From an uncultured Gemmatimonadota bacterium (GTDB lineage: Bacteria > Gemmatimonadota > Gemmatimonadetes > Gemmatimonadales > Gemmatimonadaceae): 64,000 nucleotides of DNA. The stretch is taken from contig CADEFN010000003.1 of assembly GCA_902826615.1 (NCBI GenBank), positions 579,133 to 643,132 of the forward strand, in the 5' to 3' direction. The translations under genes were made by a program, and so were the position numbers. The notes beneath the pieces were generated by a model. It made no database searches and was not told the origin of the DNA. It saw only the letters and a program-made list of their open reading frames with translations. Of this stretch, positions 26,581 through 36,113 are shown piece after piece (the first letter of the stretch is position 1; the number at the start of each line of letters is the position of its first letter).

Positions 26581-26691
26581 GCCGGGGGCTCACGAACTCT
26601 TCGCTCTATCGCGTCTGCGCGGTCAGCGGGTGAACGACGCGTGAGTACAATCGAGAGGTGCGAACGTCACTTCCTCAACAGGAGGGGTGAC

Positions 26692-28020
26692 ATGTATCGC
26701 ATCATGGCCGGACTCGCGCTTGTCGCGCTGCCGCTTAGCGCACAAACACGGGAACTCAAGGGGCCGCCCGATCTCGGAACGCCGAGGAACATGCCACCGG
26801 GGCCCACGGTCACCGATTGGCAGCCACGCACGCGAGCCATCACGGAGGGCACGATCGTCTTCGCGGGGCCCAACTTCAGGGTGGCCGATCTGCGCGTCGT
26901 CATCGGACAGGTCCGCCGACTGCCGGTGAACGTGGCCCTGAGTACGCCAACACGGGTGGTCGTCGACGTGCCTGACGATGCGTTGGGTTGGCAGGGCCCG
27001 CTCATCCTCACGTATGAGGGAACACAGGGGACCGTGGTCGAGTCGCAGTATCGGATTGATCCACCGGCGCCTGCGCTGATCGATGCTTCCGTCAGCGGCG
27101 GTGTTCTGGTTCCGTTGGTCAAACGAGGGTTTGCTGTTCGCATTCGCGAGTTCCCTGGTGCCCGGGCGGACGTGGAAGGCATCGCCTTCAGTAGTAGTTG
27201 CGGGTTCCACAGGCCTGGAGCCATCAGCTTCGCCACCGCCACGCGTGCCGCCGACCTCACGATGCGCGTGTACTTCGAGGGCTGGTTCAATCGGCCCGGT
27301 ACCTGCGCACTCCAGATGTCGATCAGGGCACTGAACAGCAATGGTGCCTACTTGCGAACCGTTTCCATCGCGGTGCCGTTCACGGTTGCCACCTCGACCC
27401 GATACACACTCGAGAACACCAGCGCCTTGTTGTCCAAGCTCAATGCGCAGGTCGCGCGCGCAGGACTGGGCAACATCTGTCAGGCCAACTCCGGCGATTG
27501 GCCGGGTGGACAACGGGTCGGAGTCCACGACGTGGGCGGCGACGTTGGCGTGATTGTGCGCGGCAGTCTGGTCGGCGTGACGTGCCACTTCCGCACGAGC
27601 CACTGGCTACTTCCTCCGGACTTTCAGCTTGCGGAAATCGCCTTCAGTGCCGTCGAGGTCGGGAATCGCTGTGGCATGGCCGGCACCTTTGGCCCGGGAT
27701 TGATACCGGAGATCGTGCCACCCCTGACCCGTGGCATGGCCATCGTTCGACCGTTTTCCCCTCAGGATGCCGCCAACTACGCCGTGCGCTCCGATGATGC
27801 GGTGGTATTCGATGGCGTGATATACGCAAGCAACCTGCTCCAGCCGACGACTGTGATGTTGCCGATGTTCTTCGGTCTGCAATGTGCCTCGATGGCCACA
27901 TTCCTCGGCGGCCCAAACGGCAGTCCACCGACCACTGCGCCGCAGTCACTCACCGTCCGACTGGACCGCCTGGTATTCAGCGGCCCGCCGGGCTTTTCCA
28001 TTGATGACATTCTGAGGTAA
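26692..28020 (+). CDS. Secreted protein, possible IPT/TIG-like N-terminus
   Basis: About 442 residues from ATG 26692, chosen because an aggaggggtg ribosome site (26680-26690) immediately precedes it. Signal peptide MYRIMAGLALVALPLSAQ. The N-terminal ~120 residues alternate beta strands like an IPT/TIG domain (GTIVFAGPNFRVADLRVVIG, RVVVDVPDDALGWQGPLILT). The C-terminal half has conserved-looking Cys and Gly (NICQANSGDWPGGQRVGVHD, VGNRCGMAGTFGP). No family recognised. It is 112 bp after the kinase gene in the surface locus, and probably exported by it or co-regulated. Confidence 0.7.
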   Translation: MYRIMAGLALVALPLSAQTRELKGPPDLGTPRNMPPGPTVTDWQPRTRAITEGTIVFAGPNFRVADLRVVIGQVRRLPVNVALSTPTRVVVDVPDDALGWQGPLILTYEGTQGTVVESQYRIDPPAPALIDASVSGGVLVPLVKRGFAVRIREFPGARADVEGIAFSSSCGFHRPGAISFATATRAADLTMRVYFEGWFNRPGTCALQMSIRALNSNGAYLRTVSIAVPFTVATSTRYTLENTSALLSKLNAQVARAGLGNICQANSGDWPGGQRVGVHDVGGDVGVIVRGSLVGVTCHFRTSHWLLPPDFQLAEIAFSAVEVGNRCGMAGTFGPGLIPEIVPPLTRGMAIVRPFSPQDAANYAVRSDDAVVFDGVIYASNLLQPTTVMLPMFFGLQCASMATFLGGPNGSPPTTAPQSLTVRLDRLVFSGPPGFSIDDILR

Positions 28021-28113
28021 TGCGGCGCCTCAGCACGGGCGTCGTTGCCGTGAGCACAAGCGGTGGAGTGTCGCGTCTCTTGCAGACGCCACACCCCACC
28101 CGAGGTTCGACGT

Positions 28114-31100
28114 ATGTCCCGCAGCCCATTCGCTGTATCCTTCCTGTTGCTCACCGCTCTTATCGTTGGACCAAGCGGTGCCAGCGCGCAATCGACCGTG
28201 TCCTTGAGGGCACCGGCGACGCTGCAGGAGCCGCTGGTCGCGGGCCAACGGCTTGGCGCCGCAGTCACCGTCACACTACTGCGCGCCGGTAGCAGCGCCC
28301 TGCCCCTCAGCGTGAGCCTGTCGTACGGCGGAACAGCTGACCGGAACTCGGACTACACTGCTGTGCCGCAGACCGTGACCATCCCGAGCGGCGCAGCAAG
28401 CGCCTCGTTCACCGTGGCGGCGCGGCACGACGTCGTCCCGGAAGAAGATGAGACGATGGTGATACGAATCGAACCCGGCCCCGCCTATTCCACCGGAAGC
28501 GCGGCTTCTGCCACCCTCACGCTTCTGGATAACGACCAGACGATCCGGTTCACCGTAGTTGACGCCGCTGCGGCGGAACCAGGCGACCCGGCAATTGTCG
28601 AGCTGGAGCGTCTTGGCTCGACTACCTCGGATCTGTGGGTCAAGCTGGCCGTGAGCGGTTCCATCACCAAAGGTGTGGACATTGCACCCCTGCCCGACTC
28701 CGTCCTGCTGATCGTCGGCAAACGGGCAGCCACGTTGACGATCACACCCAAGCCGGATGGCGTCGCCGAAGGAACGGAGACCGTCACCTTGTCGGCAAGC
28801 GGGTTTCTGGTTCAGCCGAGCGGTGGTGTCAGCATCAGTATTCGGGACGCCGCCGCAACACTGGCAGTCACCACCAGCAGTGTTGTCGAGGGGAGCGGCG
28901 CCACCGGGACCTTTACTGTCACTCGCACCGGCGACGTCAGCAAGTCGGAGAAGCTGACCTTCATCACCACGGGAACCGCGACACGTGGGGTCGACTACGA
29001 TCTCCCGGTGAGTTTGGTCGAACTGGCCGCGGGACAAACGACGGCGGCCCTCACCGTTACCCTCAAGGCTGACCTCATCGCCGAAGGTGCGGAAACGATC
29101 GTTCTCACCCTGCAGTCCGGCGCGACGCTCGCAGCGGGGAGTCCGAACAGTGCCACACTGGTGGTCGTCGACAATGTGCCGCTCTCGGTCGCGACGGTCG
29201 CGATCGCGCCGTCGGTGGTGACCGGGGGTGCGACCACGACGGGAACGGTGACGCTAAACGGCGTGGCCCCAGCTGGCGGGACGGCGGTGGCACTCACAAG
29301 CAGTTCGACGGTCGTGCAGATGGATCAAGGCGGGATCGTGGTGCCAGCGGGATCATCGTCTGCGACCTTCAAGCTCTCCACGGCGCCCGTGGCGACGAAC
29401 ACGCCAATCACCATCTCGGCTGCGGCACCAACGGGCGCGCCGGTCACGTCCACTGTCACCGTACAGGCACCAACGCTTACCGGGCTGACACTGTCGCGGT
29501 CGAGCGCCACCCCTCAGGCAATGGAGGACAGCCTGTCTGTGACGGGCACCGTCACCTTGAACGGGGAGGCGCCAAGCGGAGGCATGCGTGTTGCCTTGCG
29601 ATCGACGATGGCGGCCGCCGACATCGCCGGCAGTGTCACCGTTCCGGCCGGCCGCTCCGAAGGGACCTTCACCATCCGCCTCCGTCCCGTCCTGTCAAAC
29701 ACCATTGTGTCCATCGAGGCGGCGCATGCCGGCGTCTCGCGGAACGCCAGCCTGACGGTGAACGTGCCACGCGTCGCGAGTCTGACCATCTCGCCGAACG
29801 CACTGGCCGGGCGAAAGGATACAAGCAACTTGGCGCTGGCGACATTTAGTCTCGACGGCCCCGTAGCGAGCCAGGGTGCGACCCTGACAATCGAAGACGG
29901 CGGTTGGACTGTGAGCCCGGCGACATTGTTTCTGCAAGGTGGCACCACCGGCGGGACGTTCAATGTCAAGCCGAAACAAGTACCCAACGCCGATATGTCG
30001 TCTGCAATCACTGTGCGGTTTCGAGGCGGCCAGCGCATTGCCCCCTTTACCGTGCTCCGTTCATCGCCAGTGTCGGTGGTACTGTCGTCCGCGACCACCG
30101 TGGGAGGAAGTACAGGTCCGACTGTGACGGTGACCCTCGATGGCGACAACTCGATTTATGGCAGTTTATACTACTTCGAGAGCTCCTCGCCGGCCGCAGG
30201 ACGATGCGGCCCAAATGGCCAAATCCTGACCACCGGCCAATTCTGGATCGAGGCAGACAGCTCGAAGGGGACCTTCCCCCTGTGTACGAGGGCGGTGCCC
30301 GTCGCCACGGTGGTGCAGATCACGGCTCGCTCCGGGACGCGAATGGCCTCTGGAACCCTCACGGTTCTGCCAGATGCGGCCGTCACCGCGTCCTCGCTCG
30401 TCCTGGCCACGAACACCGTCACGGGTTCATACCTTTCAACACTACAAGGGCAAAACGGGCAACCGGGGCGGCAGTTCGGAGCGACGCTCGTCCTGACCGC
30501 ACCGCCGACCTCGGACTTCCTTGCAACCGTATCCTCGAACCATCCCGCGGTGCGCTTTCGCGTAGGAGCCACCGGGACGTTCTCGCAGACGCTGCAGATA
30601 CCGGTCGCCAGTGGCCAATCGACCGTCACCTTTTCTGCCGCGGTCGATCCAGTTGCGACCAACACGACGGTGCAGATCACGGCCACCCCGGGATCAGCGA
30701 GCGCAACCCTGACGGTTCTCGCACCACTGCTCTCAGGTCTCGGGTCCGACGCGAATCCAACCGGAGATACCCTGCGCATTGGGTCCGGCTTGCCCAGCCT
30801 CATGCGCGTTACGCTCTCCGACGCTGCTCCGGCCGGAGGGATGGTAGTGCAGCTGGCCAGCAGTTCTTCACTCGTGTCCGTCCCGTCCTCCGTGACCGTT
30901 CCGGCGAACACCAACAGCGCGACCTTTTCAGCGGTAGCTGGCACCACCGCCACGGACGACAGCGCCTACGTGATGGCGACGATAGCCGCTATAAAGAAGC
31001 GTGCGACCGTGAGAGTCTCCGGCCCACTTCGCGTGACCGCGCTCACCGTAAGCCCCACCACTATTCCAGCCGGAACAACGGGAACGGGCACGGTCACCCT

Positions 31101-32172
31101 GTCGGGCGCGGCTCCAGCAGGGGGCGCCACAGTGCCCCTCTCCGTGACCGGGGGCACCTCAGGGCCGCCAGCCCAGGTGCCGGGGAACGTATTCGTTCCA
31201 GCTGGTGCCGCCACCGCCACCTTCAGCGTGGCACCACTAGCCTCAATTGGCACAACGGCGGGAACCATCTCCAGCACTTTTGGAGGAAGTGCGACGACGG
31301 CCTCGTTCGCCGTCGCAGGCTATAACATCGCGGACATCAGTGCCCCCGCATCGATAGCAAGTCGCGATACGGCGACAATTACCGTCTCCCTCAATGCCGT
31401 AGCACCAGTTGGCGGGGTTCCAATCACGCTGGCCGGCCTCGCCAGCGCCGCGTTGTCCGGACCGGCAACCGACACTGTGCCTGCCGGCCAGATCACACAT
31501 CGCATTCCAGTCACGGCCGGCATCGTCGCCTCTCCAACTTCAGTGAACATCTCGGCTGGCTTTCAGTCCAGTCAGCGGAGCAGGAGCGTCCAGATTCACC
31601 CGCCACAAGTCGCAGCACTCACAGGCTCAAGCGCAATCGCGGGTGATAGCGTTCTCCTGACGCTCAAGCTGTCTACCCGCGCACCTGCGAGTGGACTGAG
31701 TGTGACCCTCTCCAGTGCCTCGAGCACCCTCGTCGTGCCGTCTGTGCTGGCCGTGCCAGCGGATGCTGATCAGGTGAGTGTGCGTCTTCGCACGCCACTC
31801 TCATCGGCCAGCACCACGGCCCTGGTCACAGCATCAGGTTCCGGCATGGGGTCGGCGCAAACACAGATCCCGATCTCTGCCTCTCCTCGGATTGCCTCTG
31901 TCTCGACAGCGCTGAGCGTCCCGAATACTGGAGGCACGACCACAACCAGGATCGAAGGCACAATCACACTCACGGGCGCAGCACCAGCGAACTACGAGGT
32001 AACGATCAGCGGGAGCTCCGGACTCAGAGACGTGCCTCAAGTGGTGGTCATACCAAAAGGCCAAACGACTTTCACGTTCATCCTTTCGGCGCCATTGAAT
32101 GGCTTGCCCCGGACCGAGACCATCACGGTCACAAGCGTAAACACTGTATCCCAGAGCGTTGTCGTACCCTGA
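28114..32172 (+). CDS. Giant Calx-beta and Ig-like repeat surface protein
   Basis: About 1352 residues from ATG 28114. Signal peptide FAVSFLLLTALIVGPSGASA. The first ~350 residues hold three or so Calx-beta-like domains (RNSDYTAVPQTVTIPSG, VVPEEDETMVIRI, AEGTETVTLS, RGVDYDLPVSL) with the acidic Ca-binding style. The rest is about ten ~95-residue Ig-like repeats of the form TGTVTLNGVAPAGGTAVALTS followed by VPAGSSSATF and VATNTPITI. No C-terminal sorting signal or membrane helix is visible, so attachment or secretion mode is unknown. It probably acts as an adhesive or stalk protein. A neighbouring gene encodes a likely outer-membrane barrel. Confidence 0.85.
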   Translation: MSRSPFAVSFLLLTALIVGPSGASAQSTVSLRAPATLQEPLVAGQRLGAAVTVTLLRAGSSALPLSVSLSYGGTADRNSDYTAVPQTVTIPSGAASASFTVAARHDVVPEEDETMVIRIEPGPAYSTGSAASATLTLLDNDQTIRFTVVDAAAAEPGDPAIVELERLGSTTSDLWVKLAVSGSITKGVDIAPLPDSVLLIVGKRAATLTITPKPDGVAEGTETVTLSASGFLVQPSGGVSISIRDAAATLAVTTSSVVEGSGATGTFTVTRTGDVSKSEKLTFITTGTATRGVDYDLPVSLVELAAGQTTAALTVTLKADLIAEGAETIVLTLQSGATLAAGSPNSATLVVVDNVPLSVATVAIAPSVVTGGATTTGTVTLNGVAPAGGTAVALTSSSTVVQMDQGGIVVPAGSSSATFKLSTAPVATNTPITISAAAPTGAPVTSTVTVQAPTLTGLTLSRSSATPQAMEDSLSVTGTVTLNGEAPSGGMRVALRSTMAAADIAGSVTVPAGRSEGTFTIRLRPVLSNTIVSIEAAHAGVSRNASLTVNVPRVASLTISPNALAGRKDTSNLALATFSLDGPVASQGATLTIEDGGWTVSPATLFLQGGTTGGTFNVKPKQVPNADMSSAITVRFRGGQRIAPFTVLRSSPVSVVLSSATTVGGSTGPTVTVTLDGDNSIYGSLYYFESSSPAAGRCGPNGQILTTGQFWIEADSSKGTFPLCTRAVPVATVVQITARSGTRMASGTLTVLPDAAVTASSLVLATNTVTGSYLSTLQGQNGQPGRQFGATLVLTAPPTSDFLATVSSNHPAVRFRVGATGTFSQTLQIPVASGQSTVTFSAAVDPVATNTTVQITATPGSASATLTVLAPLLSGLGSDANPTGDTLRIGSGLPSLMRVTLSDAAPAGGMVVQLASSSSLVSVPSSVTVPANTNSATFSAVAGTTATDDSAYVMATIAAIKKRATVRVSGPLRVTALTVSPTTIPAGTTGTGTVTLSGAAPAGGATVPLSVTGGTSGPPAQVPGNVFVPAGAATATFSVAPLASIGTTAGTISSTFGGSATTASFAVAGYNIADISAPASIASRDTATITVSLNAVAPVGGVPITLAGLASAALSGPATDTVPAGQITHRIPVTAGIVASPTSVNISAGFQSSQRSRSVQIHPPQVAALTGSSAIAGDSVLLTLKLSTRAPASGLSVTLSSASSTLVVPSVLAVPADADQVSVRLRTPLSSASTTALVTASGSGMGSAQTQIPISASPRIASVSTALSVPNTGGTTTTRIEGTITLTGAAPANYEVTISGSSGLRDVPQVVVIPKGQTTFTFILSAPLNGLPRTETITVTSVNTVSQSVVVP

Positions 32173-32255
32173 GCACAGACTGCGGAAGCCACCTCTCTGA
32201 GGTAATCACGACAGGGAGGTGAGAACACTGCGCCACCGACCACGTCACTTGGTCT

Positions 32256-34382
32256 GTGAAAACGCACCCCTCACGCTCATTCCTCGCACGGTCAGTCGCC
32301 GCTGTCGCACTCCTGGCAACGTGCACCGCGCTCCACGCCGCCGCGCAGACACCGACGTCGCCCGACGGCCTGTCCGTCACCGTGCGGGTCGATACCACAC
32401 GCTTCCTCAGCGCCACCACACCGATCGAGGTTGCCCTGAGCAGGCCCCTCACCACGGCCGACGGCGAACTCGTCCTGGTGGTTGGCGGCACCGACGTAAC
32501 CGCGCTCGCCGAACGCACCCCACTCGCGCTGACGTACCGACCGAGTGTTGAACCACTTCCGGCAGGCACAACCGCTGTTGTCATCTATCGTCAGGTCGGC
32601 TCACATTGGACCGAGGTCACCCGAACGACCATCAAGGTGCTGACCGCTGGGGGATTTCGCCGAGTCTCGGCCGCACCACAGGCCACGTTAGGCAACCGCG
32701 GGCAACTGGCCAGCGGACGCGATGGACTCCCGGAGCCGGATCGCCCGACCTATCAGGACTTTTCCCTCAACGGATCACTCGGCACCACGCACGAACACGC
32801 CCGGTTCACGCTCGAGTCGTCGCTCACCCTGGTCGGCTCCTCGCGTCGCGAGGAGGCACTACGCTATGGTCTTCGTCAGGCAAAGGCGCCGAGGATCGAC
32901 CTCTCCGACTATCGACTCTCACTCCGATCCGGCGGTGCCGCCCTCACCGTCGGGCACACCACGTTCGGCACCAGTCGGCACCTGGTCAGCGGGTTCGGAG
33001 CACGGGGAGCCTCACTGGCCTGGAATCGCGGAGGGACCTCCGTGGGGCTCACCACCATGGGTGGAGCCGCGACCGTCGGCTGGGACCAGCTGTTGCCCAT
33101 CACCAACCCCGACCACCGGGTGACCGCGGCCTCGTTAGGTCGGGAGTTGCTCCCCCGACGCCCCGGCGCCATGCGTGTCGATGCCACCTGGCTCTCGGCC
33201 TCCATGCTTCCGCGCGGCGCCTTCACCCAGGGCGCCGTGATCGACGCCGAGTCGAGTGAGGGTGGATCGGTGCAGCTGAGTGCGGCCACACCGGGTCAGC
33301 GGTTGCGACTCACAACCGGTCTTTCGCGCAGTCGTTTTGACAACCCGGCCCTCGACCCGCAGCTCACCGGCGCCGGAAACACGGCGGTCGTGCAAGTCGA
33401 GCGCGAGACGAATACGGCACGATTCATCGAAACCGGAGTCTCGCCGATCCAGAACCTCAAGGTCGGCGGACTCGGAATCGCCCGCCTCTCGCTCGGCGCC
33501 CGTCATGAACGGGTCGATCCTCTCTACCGCAGTGTTGCATCGTACGTCCAGTCGGACCGGCAGCACGAGGGCGCTGATGCGTCGTTCGGACTCGGTGCGG
33601 TCTCCGGTCAGGTTGGCGTTACCCGTTCGCGCGACAATCTCGCGTCGATTCCCACCTTGCTCACCACACGCAATCGTGGTCGTACGACGAGTCTGGCCAT
33701 CCCATTGGCGCCGCTCTTTCGCGTGCAGAAGCAGGCCCGCTGGTTCCCGGCCTTCAACGCCACCCTGAGTCGCACGCAACAGGCCGGTGATGGCGTGCCA
33801 ACCGGCGGCGTCTTTACCCCCGACCAGGTCCCGGACCAATTGTCGCTGATGCGTGACCTCGGGCTGCAGTGGCAAATCGGCACGTGGCGTCTGGGTATCA
33901 GGTCCAACCGTTCCGAACAAGACAACCGGCAGGTAGGGCGCGCCGCTGCCGACTTCGTCACTGGTGCCAATGTGGTTTCGTTAGGCTGGAGCTTTGGTGC
34001 CACGGGCGACGTCTCCCTGGACGTCGGCGAGGACTTTCAGCACACCAGGGAGCGCAATGAGCGCACCCGCACTCGCCGCGCCACCTTCAACACCAACCTC
34101 CGACGCGGACAGTCCACCTCGGCGGTGATTGCCCTGTCGCTGCTTCGCACCACGCCACCGAGTGGCCCCGTCACGCTCAACGGTGAACAACGTGTGGAGA
34201 TCACACAACCGCTGAACATCTGGCGCAACCGCAACGGCGCATCACGCGGGCAGGTGTTCCTGCGTTTCGGTCGCACAACAGCAAGAATCCCTGACTTCGC
34301 GCTCCAGGCGACCAATCCTCTGGCCGTGCTCCAACAGCGGCAGTGGACAGTGTCGTCGGGACTGAACCTGAGGTTGTTCTGA
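32256..34382 (+). CDS. Probable outer-membrane beta-barrel protein
   Basis: 708 residues from GTG 32256, with a signal peptide ending near TALHAAAQ. A ~120-residue periplasmic Ig-like N-terminal domain (LVLVVGGTDVTALAERTPLAL) is followed by long alternating amphipathic beta segments, for example TTHEHARFTLESSLTLVG, LSLRSGGAALTVGHTTF and VVSLGWSFGATGDVSLDVGED. The chain ends in WTVSSGLNLRLF with a terminal Phe, the classic barrel-insertion signal. It lies after the giant Ig-repeat gene and overlaps the next gene by one base, so it may assemble or export the repeat proteins. No named family recognised. Confidence 0.68.
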   Translation: MKTHPSRSFLARSVAAVALLATCTALHAAAQTPTSPDGLSVTVRVDTTRFLSATTPIEVALSRPLTTADGELVLVVGGTDVTALAERTPLALTYRPSVEPLPAGTTAVVIYRQVGSHWTEVTRTTIKVLTAGGFRRVSAAPQATLGNRGQLASGRDGLPEPDRPTYQDFSLNGSLGTTHEHARFTLESSLTLVGSSRREEALRYGLRQAKAPRIDLSDYRLSLRSGGAALTVGHTTFGTSRHLVSGFGARGASLAWNRGGTSVGLTTMGGAATVGWDQLLPITNPDHRVTAASLGRELLPRRPGAMRVDATWLSASMLPRGAFTQGAVIDAESSEGGSVQLSAATPGQRLRLTTGLSRSRFDNPALDPQLTGAGNTAVVQVERETNTARFIETGVSPIQNLKVGGLGIARLSLGARHERVDPLYRSVASYVQSDRQHEGADASFGLGAVSGQVGVTRSRDNLASIPTLLTTRNRGRTTSLAIPLAPLFRVQKQARWFPAFNATLSRTQQAGDGVPTGGVFTPDQVPDQLSLMRDLGLQWQIGTWRLGIRSNRSEQDNRQVGRAAADFVTGANVVSLGWSFGATGDVSLDVGEDFQHTRERNERTRTRRATFNTNLRRGQSTSAVIALSLLRTTPPSGPVTLNGEQRVEITQPLNIWRNRNGASRGQVFLRFGRTTARIPDFALQATNPLAVLQQRQWTVSSGLNLRLF

Positions 34383-35650
34383 TGATACGCACTCTCACTT
34401 GCGCGGCGCTTGCCCTGCTGGTCGTTCCAGCGGCGAGGGCCCAGGTTCGCGTGAACCCCACTGGCGTGAACGTGAACATGATGGACCCTACTACCGTGTT
34501 TCTTACGTTTGGTGGATTGCGTCCGGGGATGCGCGCAGCTGAGGCCTTTTGGTGCGGTGAACTGGTCAGTGCGGCGCCAGATGTCGGGAACCGGTGCCGC
34601 CCAGGGACCATCTTCGGTCAGCTCCCTGCTCGGTATGACTTGTCCCGTGCGAGCGGTCAGGCAGGGTTCACCGATATCATGTCGATTCCCACCTCGGTCG
34701 CTCGGCGTGCCTGGCAGGACGCGCGACGCGGTTCGACCCCGAGCTTCTTCTACGTTCGGCGGTTTGTCAGCGCTACTGGAGGCCGCGACGAGTTCGTGGC
34801 GGTCACCTGCCGGCCGTCTGCGGCCGGGGCGCGCACGCCACTCTCGCTCACCGATGTGCGGGTCCAGTTCGAGGGAGGTGACGATGTGCACTTCGTGCAG
34901 AGTGGCGAAGTGCCTGCGCCGTTCGCCGCGAAGATCACCTACAACGGTACCGGGCGCCTCCTCGGTCGGTGGGAAGTGGTGTTGCCCGGCGAGGATGGTC
35001 CGCGTGCCGATGACCTGCTGACCGAAGCGACGCTTCCCGTGGAAGAACGTGGCAATCAACGGCGTTTTTCGCAGGTGCAGCGCTTCAGCCTGTTTGTCGC
35101 CCCCGGTGGCGGCCGTGTGACACTTCCCGGCCCCGATCCCGCGCGACTGCCAACGTCGGTTGAAGGATCCTACCTCGTCTTGTTGCGCTTTGAGGCCGTC
35201 GACGACCGCGAGGGCGACTCCAACCTGGCGAGTGCAGGTGCCGGGAGCGGGCTGGTGCATTCGGGAGCTGTGGCCGGATTCACCATGCCGATCCTGCGTT
35301 ACGTGGTTCTTGGCGATGGCGCCATCGCATCCGGCGCCGGTGTGTCTCGCCTCGCGCAACTCGCACCGCGCAACGGCGCGCGCTTTGCCCCTGATAGCGC
35401 CATCCGTCTGGTCTGGAGCGGCGACCGCATGGCCCAGATGTACCGTCTCGACGTGGAGACGACGGAGGGTGCGCCCATTCTGCGGGCCTTCGCTCCGCGA
35501 ACCGCAGTCCATTACATGATCCCCGGCTCCGTGGTGCGAGAGGCAAAGGGCTCGCTCCGGTGGCGCGTGGCCGCACTGGACGGAGCCGGGGCACTGCTCA
35601 CCCGCACGCCGTGGCGACGCCTCACAAGTCTGGCGGCGCCTACTCCCTGA
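34382..35650 (+). CDS. Secreted protein of the surface locus, unknown function
   Basis: About 422 residues starting at ATG 34382, whose A is the last base of the barrel gene stop (TGATG). Signal peptide IRTLTCAALALLVVPAARAQ. The N-terminal half contains conserved-looking Cys pairs (EAFWCGELV, NRCRPGTIFGQLPARYDLSR) and the FYVRRFVS strand. The C-terminal half has a fibronectin-like segment (RLVWSGDRMAQMYRLDVET, SLRWRVAALDGAGALL). The coupling to the barrel gene suggests a periplasmic or surface partner. Family not recognised. Confidence 0.68.
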   Translation: MIRTLTCAALALLVVPAARAQVRVNPTGVNVNMMDPTTVFLTFGGLRPGMRAAEAFWCGELVSAAPDVGNRCRPGTIFGQLPARYDLSRASGQAGFTDIMSIPTSVARRAWQDARRGSTPSFFYVRRFVSATGGRDEFVAVTCRPSAAGARTPLSLTDVRVQFEGGDDVHFVQSGEVPAPFAAKITYNGTGRLLGRWEVVLPGEDGPRADDLLTEATLPVEERGNQRRFSQVQRFSLFVAPGGGRVTLPGPDPARLPTSVEGSYLVLLRFEAVDDREGDSNLASAGAGSGLVHSGAVAGFTMPILRYVVLGDGAIASGAGVSRLAQLAPRNGARFAPDSAIRLVWSGDRMAQMYRLDVETTEGAPILRAFAPRTAVHYMIPGSVVREAKGSLRWRVAALDGAGALLTRTPWRRLTSLAAPTP

Positions 35651-35725
35651 CAGCCAGCGCTGGCGTTCGACTCGAACGTCAGGCTCTGTTTGCCCCCCCT
35701 TGCGTACGCCGCGCTCATCTCGTAC

Positions 35726-35745
35726 ACTGAACCATATGGTTCAGT
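35726..35745. promoter_or_regulatory. 20-bp perfect palindrome overlapping the ArsR start codon
   Basis: ACTGAACCATATGGTTCAGT is a perfect inverted repeat and contains the ATG (35736-35738) of the regulator. AACCATATGGTT-type sites are the known pattern for ArsR regulators paired with SRPBCC proteins, so direct autorepression is very likely. Confidence 0.75.
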
Positions 35746-36113
35746 TACAACAGGCCCGCCTCGACGCATCGTTCGCCGCGCTCTCGGACGTCACCCGACG
35801 CGGCATTCTGGAGCGCCTGGGGCAAAAGGACGCGTCAATCACCGAGCTCGCTGACCGGTTCCGCATGACCCTCACGGGCATGAAGAAACACGTCAGTGTC
35901 TTGGAGCACGCCGGACTGGTCACCACCGAAAAAGTCGGGCGCGTGCGCACCTGCAGGCTCGGCCTGCGTCGGCTGGAGCAAGAAGCGGCATGGATCGAGA
36001 GTTACCGGCAGCTCTGGAGCGCCCGCTTTGACGAGTTGGATAGGATCGTTGAGGGACTCGTGCAGGAGAAAACCACCCATGACAGGAACACGACCGTGAG
36101 CCCGACATCATGA
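35736..36113 (+). CDS. ArsR-family winged-helix regulator
   Basis: 125 residues from ATG 35736. The winged-helix segment is clear: FAALSDVTRRGILERLG, ITELADRFRMTLTGMKKHVSVLEHAGLV (recognition helix) and KVGRVRTCRLGLRRLEQEAAWI. It belongs to the metal-independent ArsR group that travels with SRPBCC/AHSA1 proteins. There are no arsenic-type Cys ligands. The gene overlaps the SRPBCC gene by ATGA. The upstream frame to 35700 is dismissed because the palindrome places the operator at this ATG. Confidence 0.92.
   Translation: MVQLQQARLDASFAALSDVTRRGILERLGQKDASITELADRFRMTLTGMKKHVSVLEHAGLVTTEKVGRVRTCRLGLRRLEQEAAWIESYRQLWSARFDELDRIVEGLVQEKTTHDRNTTVSPTS

Noticed and set aside
29904-31325. Long alternate plus-strand frame within the giant repeat gene
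   Set aside because: Arg/His-rich shadow with no signal peptide or motif; the sense frame has the repeat structure.
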